A DNA stretch of 64,000 nucleotides from Nocardioides currus (GTDB lineage Bacteria > Actinomycetota > Actinomycetes > Propionibacteriales > Nocardioidaceae), in the NCBI RefSeq assembly GCF_003057875.1, contig NZ_PYXZ01000001.1, forward strand, positions 372,001-436,000, written 5' to 3'. The notes beneath the pieces are model-generated. The model did not search any database. It was not told the DNA's origin and saw only the letters and a program-made list of their open reading frames with translations. Shown in pieces: positions 52,122-63,493 of this stretch. The stretch's first letter is position 1; each line of letters opens with the position of its first letter. Both the position numbers and the translations under genes were made by a program.

Positions 52122-53399
52122 TCACCAGTGCTCCATGGACGCGCGGAAGACGCCGGCCAGGTCCTCACCGTTGACCTCGCGGGGCGCGGTCGCCAGCAGC
52201 CGCTGCTGCTTGAGCGCGCCCTCGACCAGGTCGTCGACGTCTGTGTCGAGGTAGCCCACCTCGGCCAGGCCGTTGGGGATGTCGATGTCGCGCATCAGCG
52301 ACCGCAGGACCGACGGCAGGGCGTCGGGACCGGCGTCGGCCGACGAACCCCCGAGGAGGGACGCCGCCCGGAGGTGTCGCTCGGGAGCGGCCTCGAAGGT
52401 GAGGGCGAACGCCGCCGGCGCGGTCAGCGACACCGCCATGCCGTGCGGGACGATCGGCTCGTCCTGCGGGTAGCCCTCGGGCCGGTAGTCGCGGACGCGC
52501 CCGGCGACCGGGTAGGCGTTGGCGTGCGGGATGTGCACCCCGGCGTTGCCGAAGCCGAGGCCGGCGAAGGTGGCGGCGAGCGCCATCTGCTCGCGCGCCT
52601 CGACCGAGGAGCCGTCGCGCACCGCAGTGCGGAACGCGCCGGCCAGCAGCGACAGCGCCTTCTCCGACCACATGTCGGCGATCGGGTTTGCCCCGCAGTA
52701 GGGCACCCGCTGCTCGGGGGTCTTGGCGTCGAAGTCGCCGAACCACCGCGCCGTGTAGCTCTCGAGCGCGTGGCACAGGATGTCCATGCCGCAGCTCGCG
52801 GTCACCATCGCGGGCTGGCTCGTCGTCAGGTCGGGGTCGACCACGGCCAGCGTCGGGCGCAGCCGGGCGTGGCTGATGCCGGTCTTGACCTTGAGGGCGA
52901 GCACGTCGAGCACGCAGATGGTCGTCGACTCCGCCCCGGTCCCGGTGGTGGTGGGTACGGCGACGAGCGGGAGCAGCGGCGCGACCGGGGCCCGGCCCGC
53001 ACCGACCGGGGCGTTGACGTAGTCGAGCAGCGTGCCCTCGTTGGTGACGAGGAGGTTGACGGCCTTGGCCGTGTCGATGGCGGAGCCGCCGCCGACGGCG
53101 ACGACCGCGTCCCACGGGCCGGCGTCCCGGGCGAAGGCGATCGCCTCCTCGAGGGACTCGTCGGTCGGCTCGACCCGGGCCCGGTCGAAGACGGTGACGT
53201 CGAAGCGGCGACGGGTGATCTGCCGGGCGATCCTCTCGGGGTGACCGGTCGCGGCCACCCCGGGGTCGGTGACGAGCAGCACCCGCGGGCGCCGCTCGTC
53301 ACTGCCGACCAGCTGGTGGAGGTCGTGCCCGATCTCGGCCGAGGCGCCGGCTCCGAACTTCAGGCCGGGGGCCGCGTAGGTGAAGATCGTCTCGCTCAC
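52122..53399 (-). CDS. Hydroxyacid-oxoacid transhydrogenase (iron-type alcohol dehydrogenase)
   Basis: A 425-residue member of the iron-dependent alcohol dehydrogenase superfamily, closest in style to ADHFE1/HOT, which couples 4-hydroxybutyrate oxidation to 2-oxoglutarate reduction. Evidence: VGGGSAIDTAKAVNLL (NAD loop), VAVPTTTGTGAESTTICVL, TASCGMDILCHALESYTARW (metal ligands) and FGNAGVHIPHANAYPVAG plus VPHGMAVSL. The GTG is seven bases after TACGGT. Its 3' end is 19 bp from the leaderless start of the 27-residue gene. Confidence 0.85.
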   Translation of the reverse strand: MSETIFTYAAPGLKFGAGASAEIGHDLHQLVGSDERRPRVLLVTDPGVAATGHPERIARQITRRRFDVTVFDRARVEPTDESLEEAIAFARDAGPWDAVVAVGGGSAIDTAKAVNLLVTNEGTLLDYVNAPVGAGRAPVAPLLPLVAVPTTTGTGAESTTICVLDVLALKVKTGISHARLRPTLAVVDPDLTTSQPAMVTASCGMDILCHALESYTARWFGDFDAKTPEQRVPYCGANPIADMWSEKALSLLAGAFRTAVRDGSSVEAREQMALAATFAGLGFGNAGVHIPHANAYPVAGRVRDYRPEGYPQDEPIVPHGMAVSLTAPAAFALTFEAAPERHLRAASLLGGSSADAGPDALPSVLRSLMRDIDIPNGLAEVGYLDTDVDDLVEGALKQQRLLATAPREVNGEDLAGVFRASMEHW

Positions 53400-53406
53400 G
53401 AGCGCC

Positions 53407-53412
53407 ACCGTA
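53407..53412 (-). promoter_or_regulatory. -10 element for leaderless transhydrogenase gene
   Basis: TACGGT, seven bases, GTG on the minus strand. Confidence 0.5.
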
Positions 53413-53485
53413 ACGACCGGTGCACCTTTCCTCCACAGTGCTCCCACAGGGCGGTGATACGGCATTCAACGAGCTCCGGGGTCCA

Positions 53486-53491
53486 TACGCT
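53486..53491 (+). promoter_or_regulatory. -10 element for leaderless short ORF
   Basis: TACGCT, six bases, ATG of a 10-codon ORF. Confidence 0.45.
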
Positions 53492-53497
53492 TTCCCC

Positions 53498-53530
53498 ATG
53501 ACCTCCTCCAGCACCGGGACCCGACCGTGA
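53498..53530 (+). CDS. 10-residue leader ORF
   Basis: Reads MTSSSTGTRP and stops in TGA, which overlaps the GTG of the next small gene as GTGA. It starts six bases after a -10 hexamer, so it looks like a leaderless leader peptide that couples into the small secreted peptide. Coding potential is too short to prove. Confidence 0.4.
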   Translation: MTSSSTGTRP

Positions 53531-53664
53531 ACGGCGGCACGCGCATGCTCGCCGGCATCGGCGCCGTCGTGCTGGTGATCAGCGGCCTCGGCTTCGCGAC
53601 GCCCTCGGCGGCCGACGCCGACAGCCAGGCCCCGGCCCACTCCCAGGTCGCCGTCAACCGCTGA
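53527..53664 (+). CDS. Small secreted peptide (45 residues)
   Basis: Codes for MNGGTRMLAGIGAVVLVISG followed by LGFATPSAADADSQAP and a short hydrophilic tail ending VAVNR. The N-terminus is a signal peptide with a likely AxA-like cleavage site near PSAADA, leaving about 15 residues exported. There is no Shine-Dalgarno; translation would come from the overlapping leader ORF. I do not recognise a family. It lies between the transhydrogenase (divergent) and the double NUDIX gene (convergent, 26 bp). Confidence 0.55.
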   Translation: MNGGTRMLAGIGAVVLVISGLGFATPSAADADSQAPAHSQVAVNR

Positions 53665-53690
53665 GCCACCCGCCGAGCCACCGCACCGGA

Positions 53691-54581
53691 TCAACCGCCG
53701 GCGAGCCCCAGCGCATGACGCACGAGGTCGAGCACGGGCACGTTTCCCGACTCGACGTCGGCGACCTCCACCCACGCCACGTCGTCGGTGGTGCCCCCGA
53801 CCTCCGCGACCCGCGGGTCGGCGTCGTCGGCGATGGTGGCGGCGAACACCAGGTGCACGCCGTGGAAGTCCTCCACGCGTCCGCTCGGCGCCGTGCCCGC
53901 GAAGTGCGTGTCGTGCACGTCGAGCAGCCGGCCGACCTCGCACTCCACCCCGCACTCCTCGGCGACCTCGCGCGCGAGCGCGTCGGCCGGCGGCTCACCG
54001 TGGTCGACGCCGCCACCGGGCAGCGTCCACGCGCCCGCGTGGTGGGCACGGGCCGAGAGCCGGGTGAGCAGCACGGCGCTCCCCCGCCGGATGACGGCGT
54101 AGGCAGCGACCCGCTGGAGCTGGAAGGGCAGGTGGTCGGCGAGGGCCTCGCCGACCATCGCCACGACCGGCACCGTGCCGTCGACGACCCGCTCGAGCGG
54201 GTGCCACGCGGCCTCGACGGTCGAGCCGTCGACCTCCACGACGCGCGGCGCGGGCGCGTCGGAGGGCACCCACGCGTCGTACACGATCCGCAGCGCGTGG
54301 AAGTCGGTCATCACGCCGTCGCGCGAGGCGCGCGGCAGGTGCGCGGAGTAGACGTGCGCTGTGTCGCCGACCGTCGCGCTCAGCCCCGTCTCCTCGACGA
54401 TCTCGCGCAGCAGCGCGTCGCGCGGGTCCTCGCCGTGGTCGAGGCCACCACCCGGCAGCGTCCACAGCTCGGTGCGGCTGATGCGCGGCGCGAGGCGGCA
54501 CAGCAGCACCTCGGGTCGGCTGGTGACGCGCATGATCACGGCGTACGCCGCGACACGCTGTCGCCGGGGCAGGGTGGGCAT
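53691..54581 (-). CDS. Tandem double NUDIX hydrolase
   Basis: A 296-residue protein with two complete NUDIX domains. Each has the VAAYAV first strand and an intact box: GGGLDHGEDPRDALLREI then VEETGL (about residues 45-68), and GGGVDHGEPPADALAREV then AEECGV (about 185-210). Both halves are similar enough to suggest internal duplication. NUDIX enzymes cleave nucleoside-diphosphate-X substrates. The ATG at 54581 is chosen by conservation of the first strand; upstream in-frame sequence overlaps the acyltransferase gene. Confidence 0.85.
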   Translation of the reverse strand: MPTLPRRQRVAAYAVIMRVTSRPEVLLCRLAPRISRTELWTLPGGGLDHGEDPRDALLREIVEETGLSATVGDTAHVYSAHLPRASRDGVMTDFHALRIVYDAWVPSDAPAPRVVEVDGSTVEAAWHPLERVVDGTVPVVAMVGEALADHLPFQLQRVAAYAVIRRGSAVLLTRLSARAHHAGAWTLPGGGVDHGEPPADALAREVAEECGVECEVGRLLDVHDTHFAGTAPSGRVEDFHGVHLVFAATIADDADPRVAEVGGTTDDVAWVEVADVESGNVPVLDLVRHALGLAGG

Positions 54582-54614
54582 GGACCTAACCTGCCACGCC
54601 CGTCGAGGTTGTCG

Positions 54615-54620
54615 TAGCGT
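54615..54620 (+). promoter_or_regulatory. -10 element for leaderless acyltransferase
   Basis: TAGCGT, seven bases, GTG. Confidence 0.5.
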
Positions 54621-54627
54621 GACACCC

Positions 54628-55848
54628 GTGGCAGCAGCACCCCGCGATCCGTGGCTCGACAACACCAAGATGGTGCTCGTCATGCTGGTCGTCATCGGCC
54701 ACTCGATCGGCCTCGTCGAGTCCACCACGGGCAGCCACTGGCTCTACGACTTCATCTACCTGTGGCACATCCCGGCCTTCGTCTTCATCAGCGGCTATCT
54801 CTCGAAGTCGTTCGAGTGGGACCGCCGCCGGATGAAGAACCTGCTCTACACGCTGGCGGTGCCCTACCTCCTCTTCGAGCCGGCGCTCTACTACTTCCGG
54901 GTCGGCGTGGTCGACGAGCACGAGCCCGGCCTGCTGTGGCTCAACCCGCACTGGACGATGTGGTACCTCGTCGTGCTGCTGATGTGGCGCCTCGCGACGC
55001 CGATCCTCAAGCTGCACTGGTTGTTCCTGCCGCTGTCGGTCATCGTCAGCCTGGTCGGCGGTCTCTGGGACACCGACGTGCTGATGATCCCGCGCTTCCT
55101 GGGCCTGCTGCCGTTCTACGTCCTCGGCCTCCACCTCAAGCCCCGCCACCTGCGCCACCTCGACGACGTCTGGGTGAGGGTCGCGTCGGTCCCGATGCTC
55201 GTCGGCATCGCGGTGATGGCGTTCTACACCGACACCTGGGCCCGGACGGCACTGCTGTGGTACGACGCGGGCTACGACGAGATCCCGATCGACAACGAGA
55301 TCGTCTTCCAGACCCGCCTCACGGTGATGGGGGTCGGCCTGCTCGGTGCGTTCGCCGCGATGTCGTTGGTGCCGCGCCGCTCGCTCGGCTGGTTCACCCG
55401 GATGGGCACTGCCACCTTGGTCGTCTACCTGTTCCACGGCTTCATCATCAAGACCGCCAAGGCACTGGGCTGGGAGGACTTCACCGCCGCCCACGAGGTG
55501 CTCGGGCTGGTGCTGACCGTGGTCGGGGCCGCGGTCCTGGCCCTGGTGCTGGCCTCGCCGCCCGTACGCCGCGTGCTGGAGCCGCTGACCAACCCGCTCG
55601 GCTGGCTGGAGGCCCGCCGGGCGTCCGCCCGCAGGGCCGCTACGCCGTCGGACCCCACGTCGGCGGCACCGCGGAGCGCGGGACCGAGTCCAGCTCCGCT
55701 GCCTCGAGCCGGGTCGGCGCTGCCCCTCCCAGATGAGCCGGGTGCCACGGCGCCCGTTCCTCCGGTCGTGGGCGGTGGTGCGGACGATCCTGGATTTCCT
55801 CGAGCAGCCGGGTCAGGCGAGCGCCGAGGTCACGAGTCCACTCCGTGA
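54628..55848 (+). CDS. Acyltransferase 3 family membrane protein
   Basis: A 406-residue polytopic acyltransferase-3 (OafA/NodX-like) protein: the first helix carries LDNTKMVLVMLVVIGHSIGL with the conserved His, and WHIPAFVFISGYLSKSF follows, then about nine further helices to residue 330. Members O-acetylate surface glycans or fukutin-like substrates. After residue 335 the sequence becomes Ala/Pro/Ser-rich and is read antisense to the plsC C-terminus for 209 bp, so the tail may not be functional. GTG at 54628 is leaderless; GTG at 54619 is in frame. Confidence 0.82.
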   Translation: MAAAPRDPWLDNTKMVLVMLVVIGHSIGLVESTTGSHWLYDFIYLWHIPAFVFISGYLSKSFEWDRRRMKNLLYTLAVPYLLFEPALYYFRVGVVDEHEPGLLWLNPHWTMWYLVVLLMWRLATPILKLHWLFLPLSVIVSLVGGLWDTDVLMIPRFLGLLPFYVLGLHLKPRHLRHLDDVWVRVASVPMLVGIAVMAFYTDTWARTALLWYDAGYDEIPIDNEIVFQTRLTVMGVGLLGAFAAMSLVPRRSLGWFTRMGTATLVVYLFHGFIIKTAKALGWEDFTAAHEVLGLVLTVVGAAVLALVLASPPVRRVLEPLTNPLGWLEARRASARRAATPSDPTSAAPRSAGPSPAPLPRAGSALPLPDEPGATAPVPPVVGGGADDPGFPRAAGSGERRGHESTP

Positions 55849-56401
55849 GGTCCTCGCCGGGCGCGATCCTCATCGGCTCGCCGAAGCTGACGTCCACCCG
55901 GCGACCGCGCCTGAGGTCGACCCGGCCGACGGTGAAGATGCGCTGACCTCCCCACAGCGCGACGGGGACGACCGGAGCACCGGTCTCGCGCGCCAGGCTC
56001 GCCGTGCCCCTCATCAGGGCACGGACCGTGAAGGAGTGGGACACGCCCGCCTCCGGGAAGACGCCCACCGCCTCCCCCTCGCGCAGCAGCCGCCGCGCCG
56101 TGAGGTACGCCGCTGCGGGGGCCTCGCGGTCGACCGGCACGTGCCCCATCGCGTCCATCGCCCAGGCCAGCACCCGCCGTCGCCAGATGTCGTGGCGGGT
56201 CATGAACCTCACGTAGCGCCCGCGGGTGATGGCCGCCTTCTCGACGAACACGAAGTCGGGGTAGGAGCTGTGCGTCACGGCGAGCAGTACCGGCCCCGAG
56301 GTCGGCAGGTGCTCGACACCGGTGACGTCGACCCGGATGCCGAGGATCCGCAGGACGAGCCGGCCGAGTGCGTTGGCGGCGCGGTAGCAGGCCTCGCTCA
56401 C
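55640..56401 (-). CDS. 1-Acyl-glycerol-3-phosphate acyltransferase-like (PlsC family)
   Basis: A 253-residue lysophospholipid-acyltransferase-family protein. Catalytic HX4D motif VTHSSYPDF (His, then Asp four on) sits near residue 45, followed by FPEAGVSHSF with the family EGxR-like position read as EAGVS, and VPVALWGGQ. The Gly-Val-Ser variation in that motif is unusual but common in actinobacterial members. The C-terminal WHPAHLGG and PRSAVPPTWGP segments are conserved in actinobacteria. The GTG start overlaps the reductase stop as GTGA. Its last 209 bp overlap the convergent acyltransferase gene. Confidence 0.8.
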   Translation of the reverse strand: MSEACYRAANALGRLVLRILGIRVDVTGVEHLPTSGPVLLAVTHSSYPDFVFVEKAAITRGRYVRFMTRHDIWRRRVLAWAMDAMGHVPVDREAPAAAYLTARRLLREGEAVGVFPEAGVSHSFTVRALMRGTASLARETGAPVVPVALWGGQRIFTVGRVDLRRGRRVDVSFGEPMRIAPGEDLTEWTRDLGARLTRLLEEIQDRPHHRPRPEERAPWHPAHLGGAAPTRLEAAELDSVPRSAVPPTWGPTA

Positions 56402-57669
56402 GTGAAGGGCGGACGAGCGTCCCGGGCGATCGACCGGCGACCGGCCCAGCGCCACACCCGGGCGGCGCGGTCGCGGTCGGCGTCGTCGACGAGGTTGCCC
56501 ATCCAGCGCAGGGCGAGCGTCATCAGCCAGTCGGAGCGCATGCCGGCCGGGCCGAGGGCGGCCACGACCTGGGGCACGGTCGCGACGCCGGCCAGGCGTC
56601 GGGCGATCGAGAACGCCTCGCCGTAGTGCTCGCGCAGGATGGCCGGCCAGGCCGTGCCCAGGTCGCCGCCGCCGTTCACCTGGCTGGCCATCAGCTCGGC
56701 CACGAACCGGCCGGTCTCCAAGCCGTAGTCGATGCCCTCGCCGTTGAGCGGGTTGACGCACGCCGCGGCGTCGCCGATCAGCGCCCAGTTGGGGCCGGCG
56801 ACGCCGGAGACGGCCCCCCCCATGGGCAGCAGGGCCGAGGCGCCCATCCGGATGTCGCCGGAGAGCTTGAACTCCTCGCGGCGCTGCTCGGCGTAGTACG
56901 CCATCAGCGGCTTGATCGCGATGTTGGCCGGCCGCTTCGAGGTGGCCAGCGTGCCGACGCCGAGGTTCACCTCGCCCATCCCCGTCGAGCTCTGTCCGAG
57001 GGGGAAGATCCAGCCGTAGCCGCTGAGGATCTCGCCGTCCTCCCCGCGCAGCTCGAGGTGGGAGCTGATCCACGGGTCGTCGGACATCGCGGAGTCGACG
57101 TACGACCGGCCGGCGACGCCGTAGACGGTGTCGCGGTGCCACTCGCGGCCCAGCAGCTTGCCCAGCGGCGAGCGGACGCCGTCGGCGACGACGAGGCGCC
57201 GGCACTCGATGTCGAAGGTCTCGTCGCCGGAGCGGAAGGTGACGGCGGCGACGCGGTCGCGGTCGTGGCGTACGGCGACCGCTCGCGCCCCGTCGAGGGC
57301 GAGCGCCCCGCTCTTGATCGCGACGGTGCGCAGGTGGTCGTCGAGCTCGGTGCGCGCGACGGCCGATCCCCAGGCCGGGATGTCGCTGTCGGGCAGCGAG
57401 GGCCATGGCAGGAGCAGCGTCTGGTCGAAGCCGTGGGCGCGCAGCCCGAAGTTCACGGTGTGGGCCTGCAGCCAGTCGGCCAGGCCCAGCTTGGACAGCT
57501 CGCCGATGGCGCGCGGGGTGAGCCCGTCGCCGCAGGTCTTGTCGCGCGGGAAGACGGCGGCGTCGACCAGCACCGTGTCCAGCCCGGCCCGCGCGCTCCA
57601 GGCCGCCGCGGCCGAGCCGGCCGGTCCGGCACCGACGACGAGGACGTCGGTGGAGGTGGGTGTCGTCAC
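56398..57669 (-). CDS. Geranylgeranyl reductase family flavoprotein
   Basis: A 423-residue FAD-dependent oxidoreductase. N-terminal dinucleotide loop VLVVGAGPAGSAAAAW (about residues 8-23), then KTCGDGLTPRAI, a family hallmark, VVADGVRSPLGKLLGR, and the C-terminal FAD motif LIGDAAACVNPLNGEGIDYG. Such enzymes saturate isoprenoid chains of menaquinone or lipids (MenJ-like in mycobacteria). Start GTG at 57669 lies seven bases after GACAAT. It leads a coupled unit with plsC, which would fit lipid metabolism. Confidence 0.88.
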   Translation of the reverse strand: MTTPTSTDVLVVGAGPAGSAAAAWSARAGLDTVLVDAAVFPRDKTCGDGLTPRAIGELSKLGLADWLQAHTVNFGLRAHGFDQTLLLPWPSLPDSDIPAWGSAVARTELDDHLRTVAIKSGALALDGARAVAVRHDRDRVAAVTFRSGDETFDIECRRLVVADGVRSPLGKLLGREWHRDTVYGVAGRSYVDSAMSDDPWISSHLELRGEDGEILSGYGWIFPLGQSSTGMGEVNLGVGTLATSKRPANIAIKPLMAYYAEQRREEFKLSGDIRMGASALLPMGGAVSGVAGPNWALIGDAAACVNPLNGEGIDYGLETGRFVAELMASQVNGGGDLGTAWPAILREHYGEAFSIARRLAGVATVPQVVAALGPAGMRSDWLMTLALRWMGNLVDDADRDRAARVWRWAGRRSIARDARPPFT

Positions 57670-57712
57670 GTGCGCGATTGTCTCAGTCGCGCGCGCGTGC
57701 CCACGAATCGCC

Positions 57713-58225
57713 TCAACGGAGGGAGCGGTGGCTGAGCAGGTGGACGCTCGCGTTGTCGCAGCCGGTGGTCGCGTGCCGCACGAACAACGAGCGCGTCTCG
57801 CCCGGGAGGTAGACCCGGAACCCGTCGACGTGCGTGGGTCGGCAGCGCCGCTGGGGGTAGACGCCGGCGACCGTCTCGCTGACCCGGCTCGTGGCCCGCT
57901 CGCCCGGCTGGAGCACCACGGTCGGCACCCGTCCGGGCTCGCGGTCGGCCGCCGCCCCGACCTGCGTCCCGTCGCCGCCACCCACGTAGGACAGCCCGCC
58001 GTACCCGTGCACCGAGCACGCGCGGTCGCTGGTGTTCTCGACGCGGAGCACGCCGTACCTGTGGCTCATCGCCGCGTCCCGCGGCCGGTAGTCGACGCCC
58101 ACGTCGGCGGCCGAGCAGGACGGTGTCGGGCCCGCGGTCGCCGAGGCCACCGGGGCGAGGGTCGGGGCCACCGCCACGACGAGGCCGGCCAGGGCGAGGA
58201 CCGCTGCACGCATCGACGTCACCAT
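57713..58225 (-). CDS. DUF4232 secreted protein
   Basis: A 170-residue exported protein: signal peptide at residues 1-29 (AVLALAGLVVAVAPTLAPV), then an immunoglobulin-like beta domain typical of DUF4232 (CSAADVGVDYR, VLRVENTSDRACSVHGYGGL, PTVVLQPGERATSRVSET, CRPTHVDGFRVYLPGE). Four cysteines suggest two disulphides. The role is unknown. ATG at 58225 follows CACACT plus seven bases. It is not obviously in an operon: 43 bp before the reductase start and 37 bp after dsrE. Confidence 0.8.
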   Translation of the reverse strand: MVTSMRAAVLALAGLVVAVAPTLAPVASATAGPTPSCSAADVGVDYRPRDAAMSHRYGVLRVENTSDRACSVHGYGGLSYVGGGDGTQVGAAADREPGRVPTVVLQPGERATSRVSETVAGVYPQRRCRPTHVDGFRVYLPGETRSLFVRHATTGCDNASVHLLSHRSLR

Positions 58226-58262
58226 GCGATCCAGTGTGCTCCCGCGGGCAAGGGGCGAGGCC

Positions 58263-58625
58263 TCAGTAGCTGAACGTCGTGGCGCCCTCGTCGCCGATCC
58301 ACTCCCACATCGGCACGGTGCCACCCTTGCGCGCACCGGCGACCAGCTCGACGTCCGCGAGACCCTTGGCGTCGACGCAGATCGGGCAGACCAGGTAGGT
58401 CCCACCCGCCGCGACGTAGCGCTCCATCAGGCTCTCCAGCGTCGGGCACCCCGTGCAGGCCGTCGCCGTCGCGACTCCCGGACAGGCGAGGCGGACCGCC
58501 TCCTTGGTCAGGAACATCAGTGTCGGTCGACCCGACTCGGCCGCCCCGACGGCCACCAGGAAGGCCACGGTGACCTTCTCGGCGTCCTCGAGGCCCGTCG
58601 CGAGTGAGATGACTGCCTTGCCCAT
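58263..58625 (-). CDS. DsrE family protein
   Basis: A 120-residue protein of the DsrE/DsrF-like fold: VISLATGLEDAEKVTVAFLVAVGA at the start, MFLTKEAVRLACPG, then cysteines in ACTGC and CPIC, and PMWEWIGDEG. Related proteins carry sulfur or act as peroxiredoxin-like modifiers; the several cysteines would allow a persulfide relay. It has a strong Shine-Dalgarno GGAGGA, unlike its neighbours. It is divergent from an HxlR regulator, with tandem 17-bp repeats between, so redox- or electrophile-controlled expression is likely. Confidence 0.83.
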   Translation of the reverse strand: MGKAVISLATGLEDAEKVTVAFLVAVGAAESGRPTLMFLTKEAVRLACPGVATATACTGCPTLESLMERYVAAGGTYLVCPICVDAKGLADVELVAGARKGGTVPMWEWIGDEGATTFSY

Positions 58626-58691
58626 GGACTTCCTCCTGTGAGTGGGTGGTCCCATGCAAGGCCCTCGCGGCCGGTCGGCGCACTTCACGTT

Positions 58692-58725
58692 CTGTAGTGA
58701 CACCCGGCCTGTAGTGACACCCGGC
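58692..58725. repeat. Two tandem 17-bp repeats (HxlR operator candidate)
   Basis: CTGTAGTGACACCCGGC occurs twice in direct tandem at 58692-58708 and 58709-58725, in the divergent dsrE/hxlR promoter region. Confidence 0.7.
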
Positions 58726-58736
58726 GTCGTCGGGTC

Positions 58737-58742
58737 TAGCGT
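58737..58742 (+). promoter_or_regulatory. -10 element for leaderless hxlR gene
   Basis: TAGCGT, six bases, ATG. Confidence 0.55.
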
Positions 58743-58748
58743 CGACCC

Positions 58749-59435
58749 ATGCCCGGCTACGGCCAGTTCTGCCCGGTGGCGAAGACCTCCGAGCTGTTGT
58801 GCGAGCGCTGGACCCCGCTGGTACTGCGCGAGCTCATGTGCGGCAGCACCCGCTTCTCCGAGGTGCAGCGTGGCGTCCCGCTGGTCTCGCCCGCCCTGCT
58901 CACCAAGCGCCTGCGCCAGCTCGTCGCGGCCGGGGTCGTGGAGCGTACGGCGACGGGACGCGAGATCACCTACACGCTGACGGCCGCGGGCTGGGAGCTG
59001 TATCCCCTGATCGAGGCGATGGGGGTGTGGGGCCAGCGCTGGGCCCGCAGCAGCTACGGACCCGACGAGCTCGACCCGTCGCTGCTGATGTGGGACATCC
59101 GGCGGATGCTCACCCCGGGCGGACTGGCCGAGCGGCCGACGGTGATCGAGTTCCGGCTCCGCGACGGGCCGCCCCGCCGGGCGCGCTACTGGCTGGTGGT
59201 CGACGAGCAGGACATCGACCTGTGCCTCATCGACCCGCTGCGCGACGTGGACCTGTGCGTCGAGGCCAGCCTCCGGGCGTTGACCGAGGTGTGGATGGGC
59301 GATCGCGCGATGGCGGACGCGCTGGCCGACGGGTCGATCCGCCTAACGGGTCCGGCCGACCTCGTCGGCCGGTTCCCCGCGTGGCTCGGCTGCCACCCCG
59401 TGCTCGGCGTCGTGCCCGCGGCCACGCGCGGCTGA
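58749..59435 (+). CDS. HxlR-family regulator with C-terminal extra domain
   Basis: A 228-residue protein. The N-terminal winged helix is HxlR: CPVAKTSELLCERWTPLVLRE, TRFSEVQRGVPLVSPALLTKRL and ERTATGREITYTLTAAGWEL. The conserved Cys near residue 8 (FCPVAK) is the redox or aldehyde sensor position in this family. A C-terminal SCP2-like-style domain (from about 130, RARYWLVVDEQDIDLCLIDP) is typical of longer actinobacterial members. The adjacent divergent dsrE gene is the likely target. The start is leaderless. Confidence 0.83.
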   Translation: MPGYGQFCPVAKTSELLCERWTPLVLRELMCGSTRFSEVQRGVPLVSPALLTKRLRQLVAAGVVERTATGREITYTLTAAGWELYPLIEAMGVWGQRWARSSYGPDELDPSLLMWDIRRMLTPGGLAERPTVIEFRLRDGPPRRARYWLVVDEQDIDLCLIDPLRDVDLCVEASLRALTEVWMGDRAMADALADGSIRLTGPADLVGRFPAWLGCHPVLGVVPAATRG

Positions 59436-59470
59436 CAGGGCCGCAGCGGCAGCGTGCGGGCGGACGACGA

Positions 59471-59504
59471 AGCCCCGGCCCCACCGAGAGGTGGGACCGG
59501 GGCT
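59471..59504. terminator. Terminator after rpoC
   Basis: AGCCCCGGCCCCACC (59471-59485), loop GAGA, GGTGGGACCGGGGCT (59490-59504), 15-bp stem with one mismatch. It serves rpoC and the convergent hxlR gene. Confidence 0.8.
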
Positions 59505-59529
59505 GTCGCACTACGTCAGGCGACCTGGA

Positions 59530-63405
<3,876 letters not shown>

Positions 63406-63493
63406 GGTGTGTTCCTTTGGTTGCTGTTCTAGTCAGTGGCTCAGGGACTGGGGAGTCCCGGGCGGTCGGTGTCCGATCGCCCGGGACGTCACC

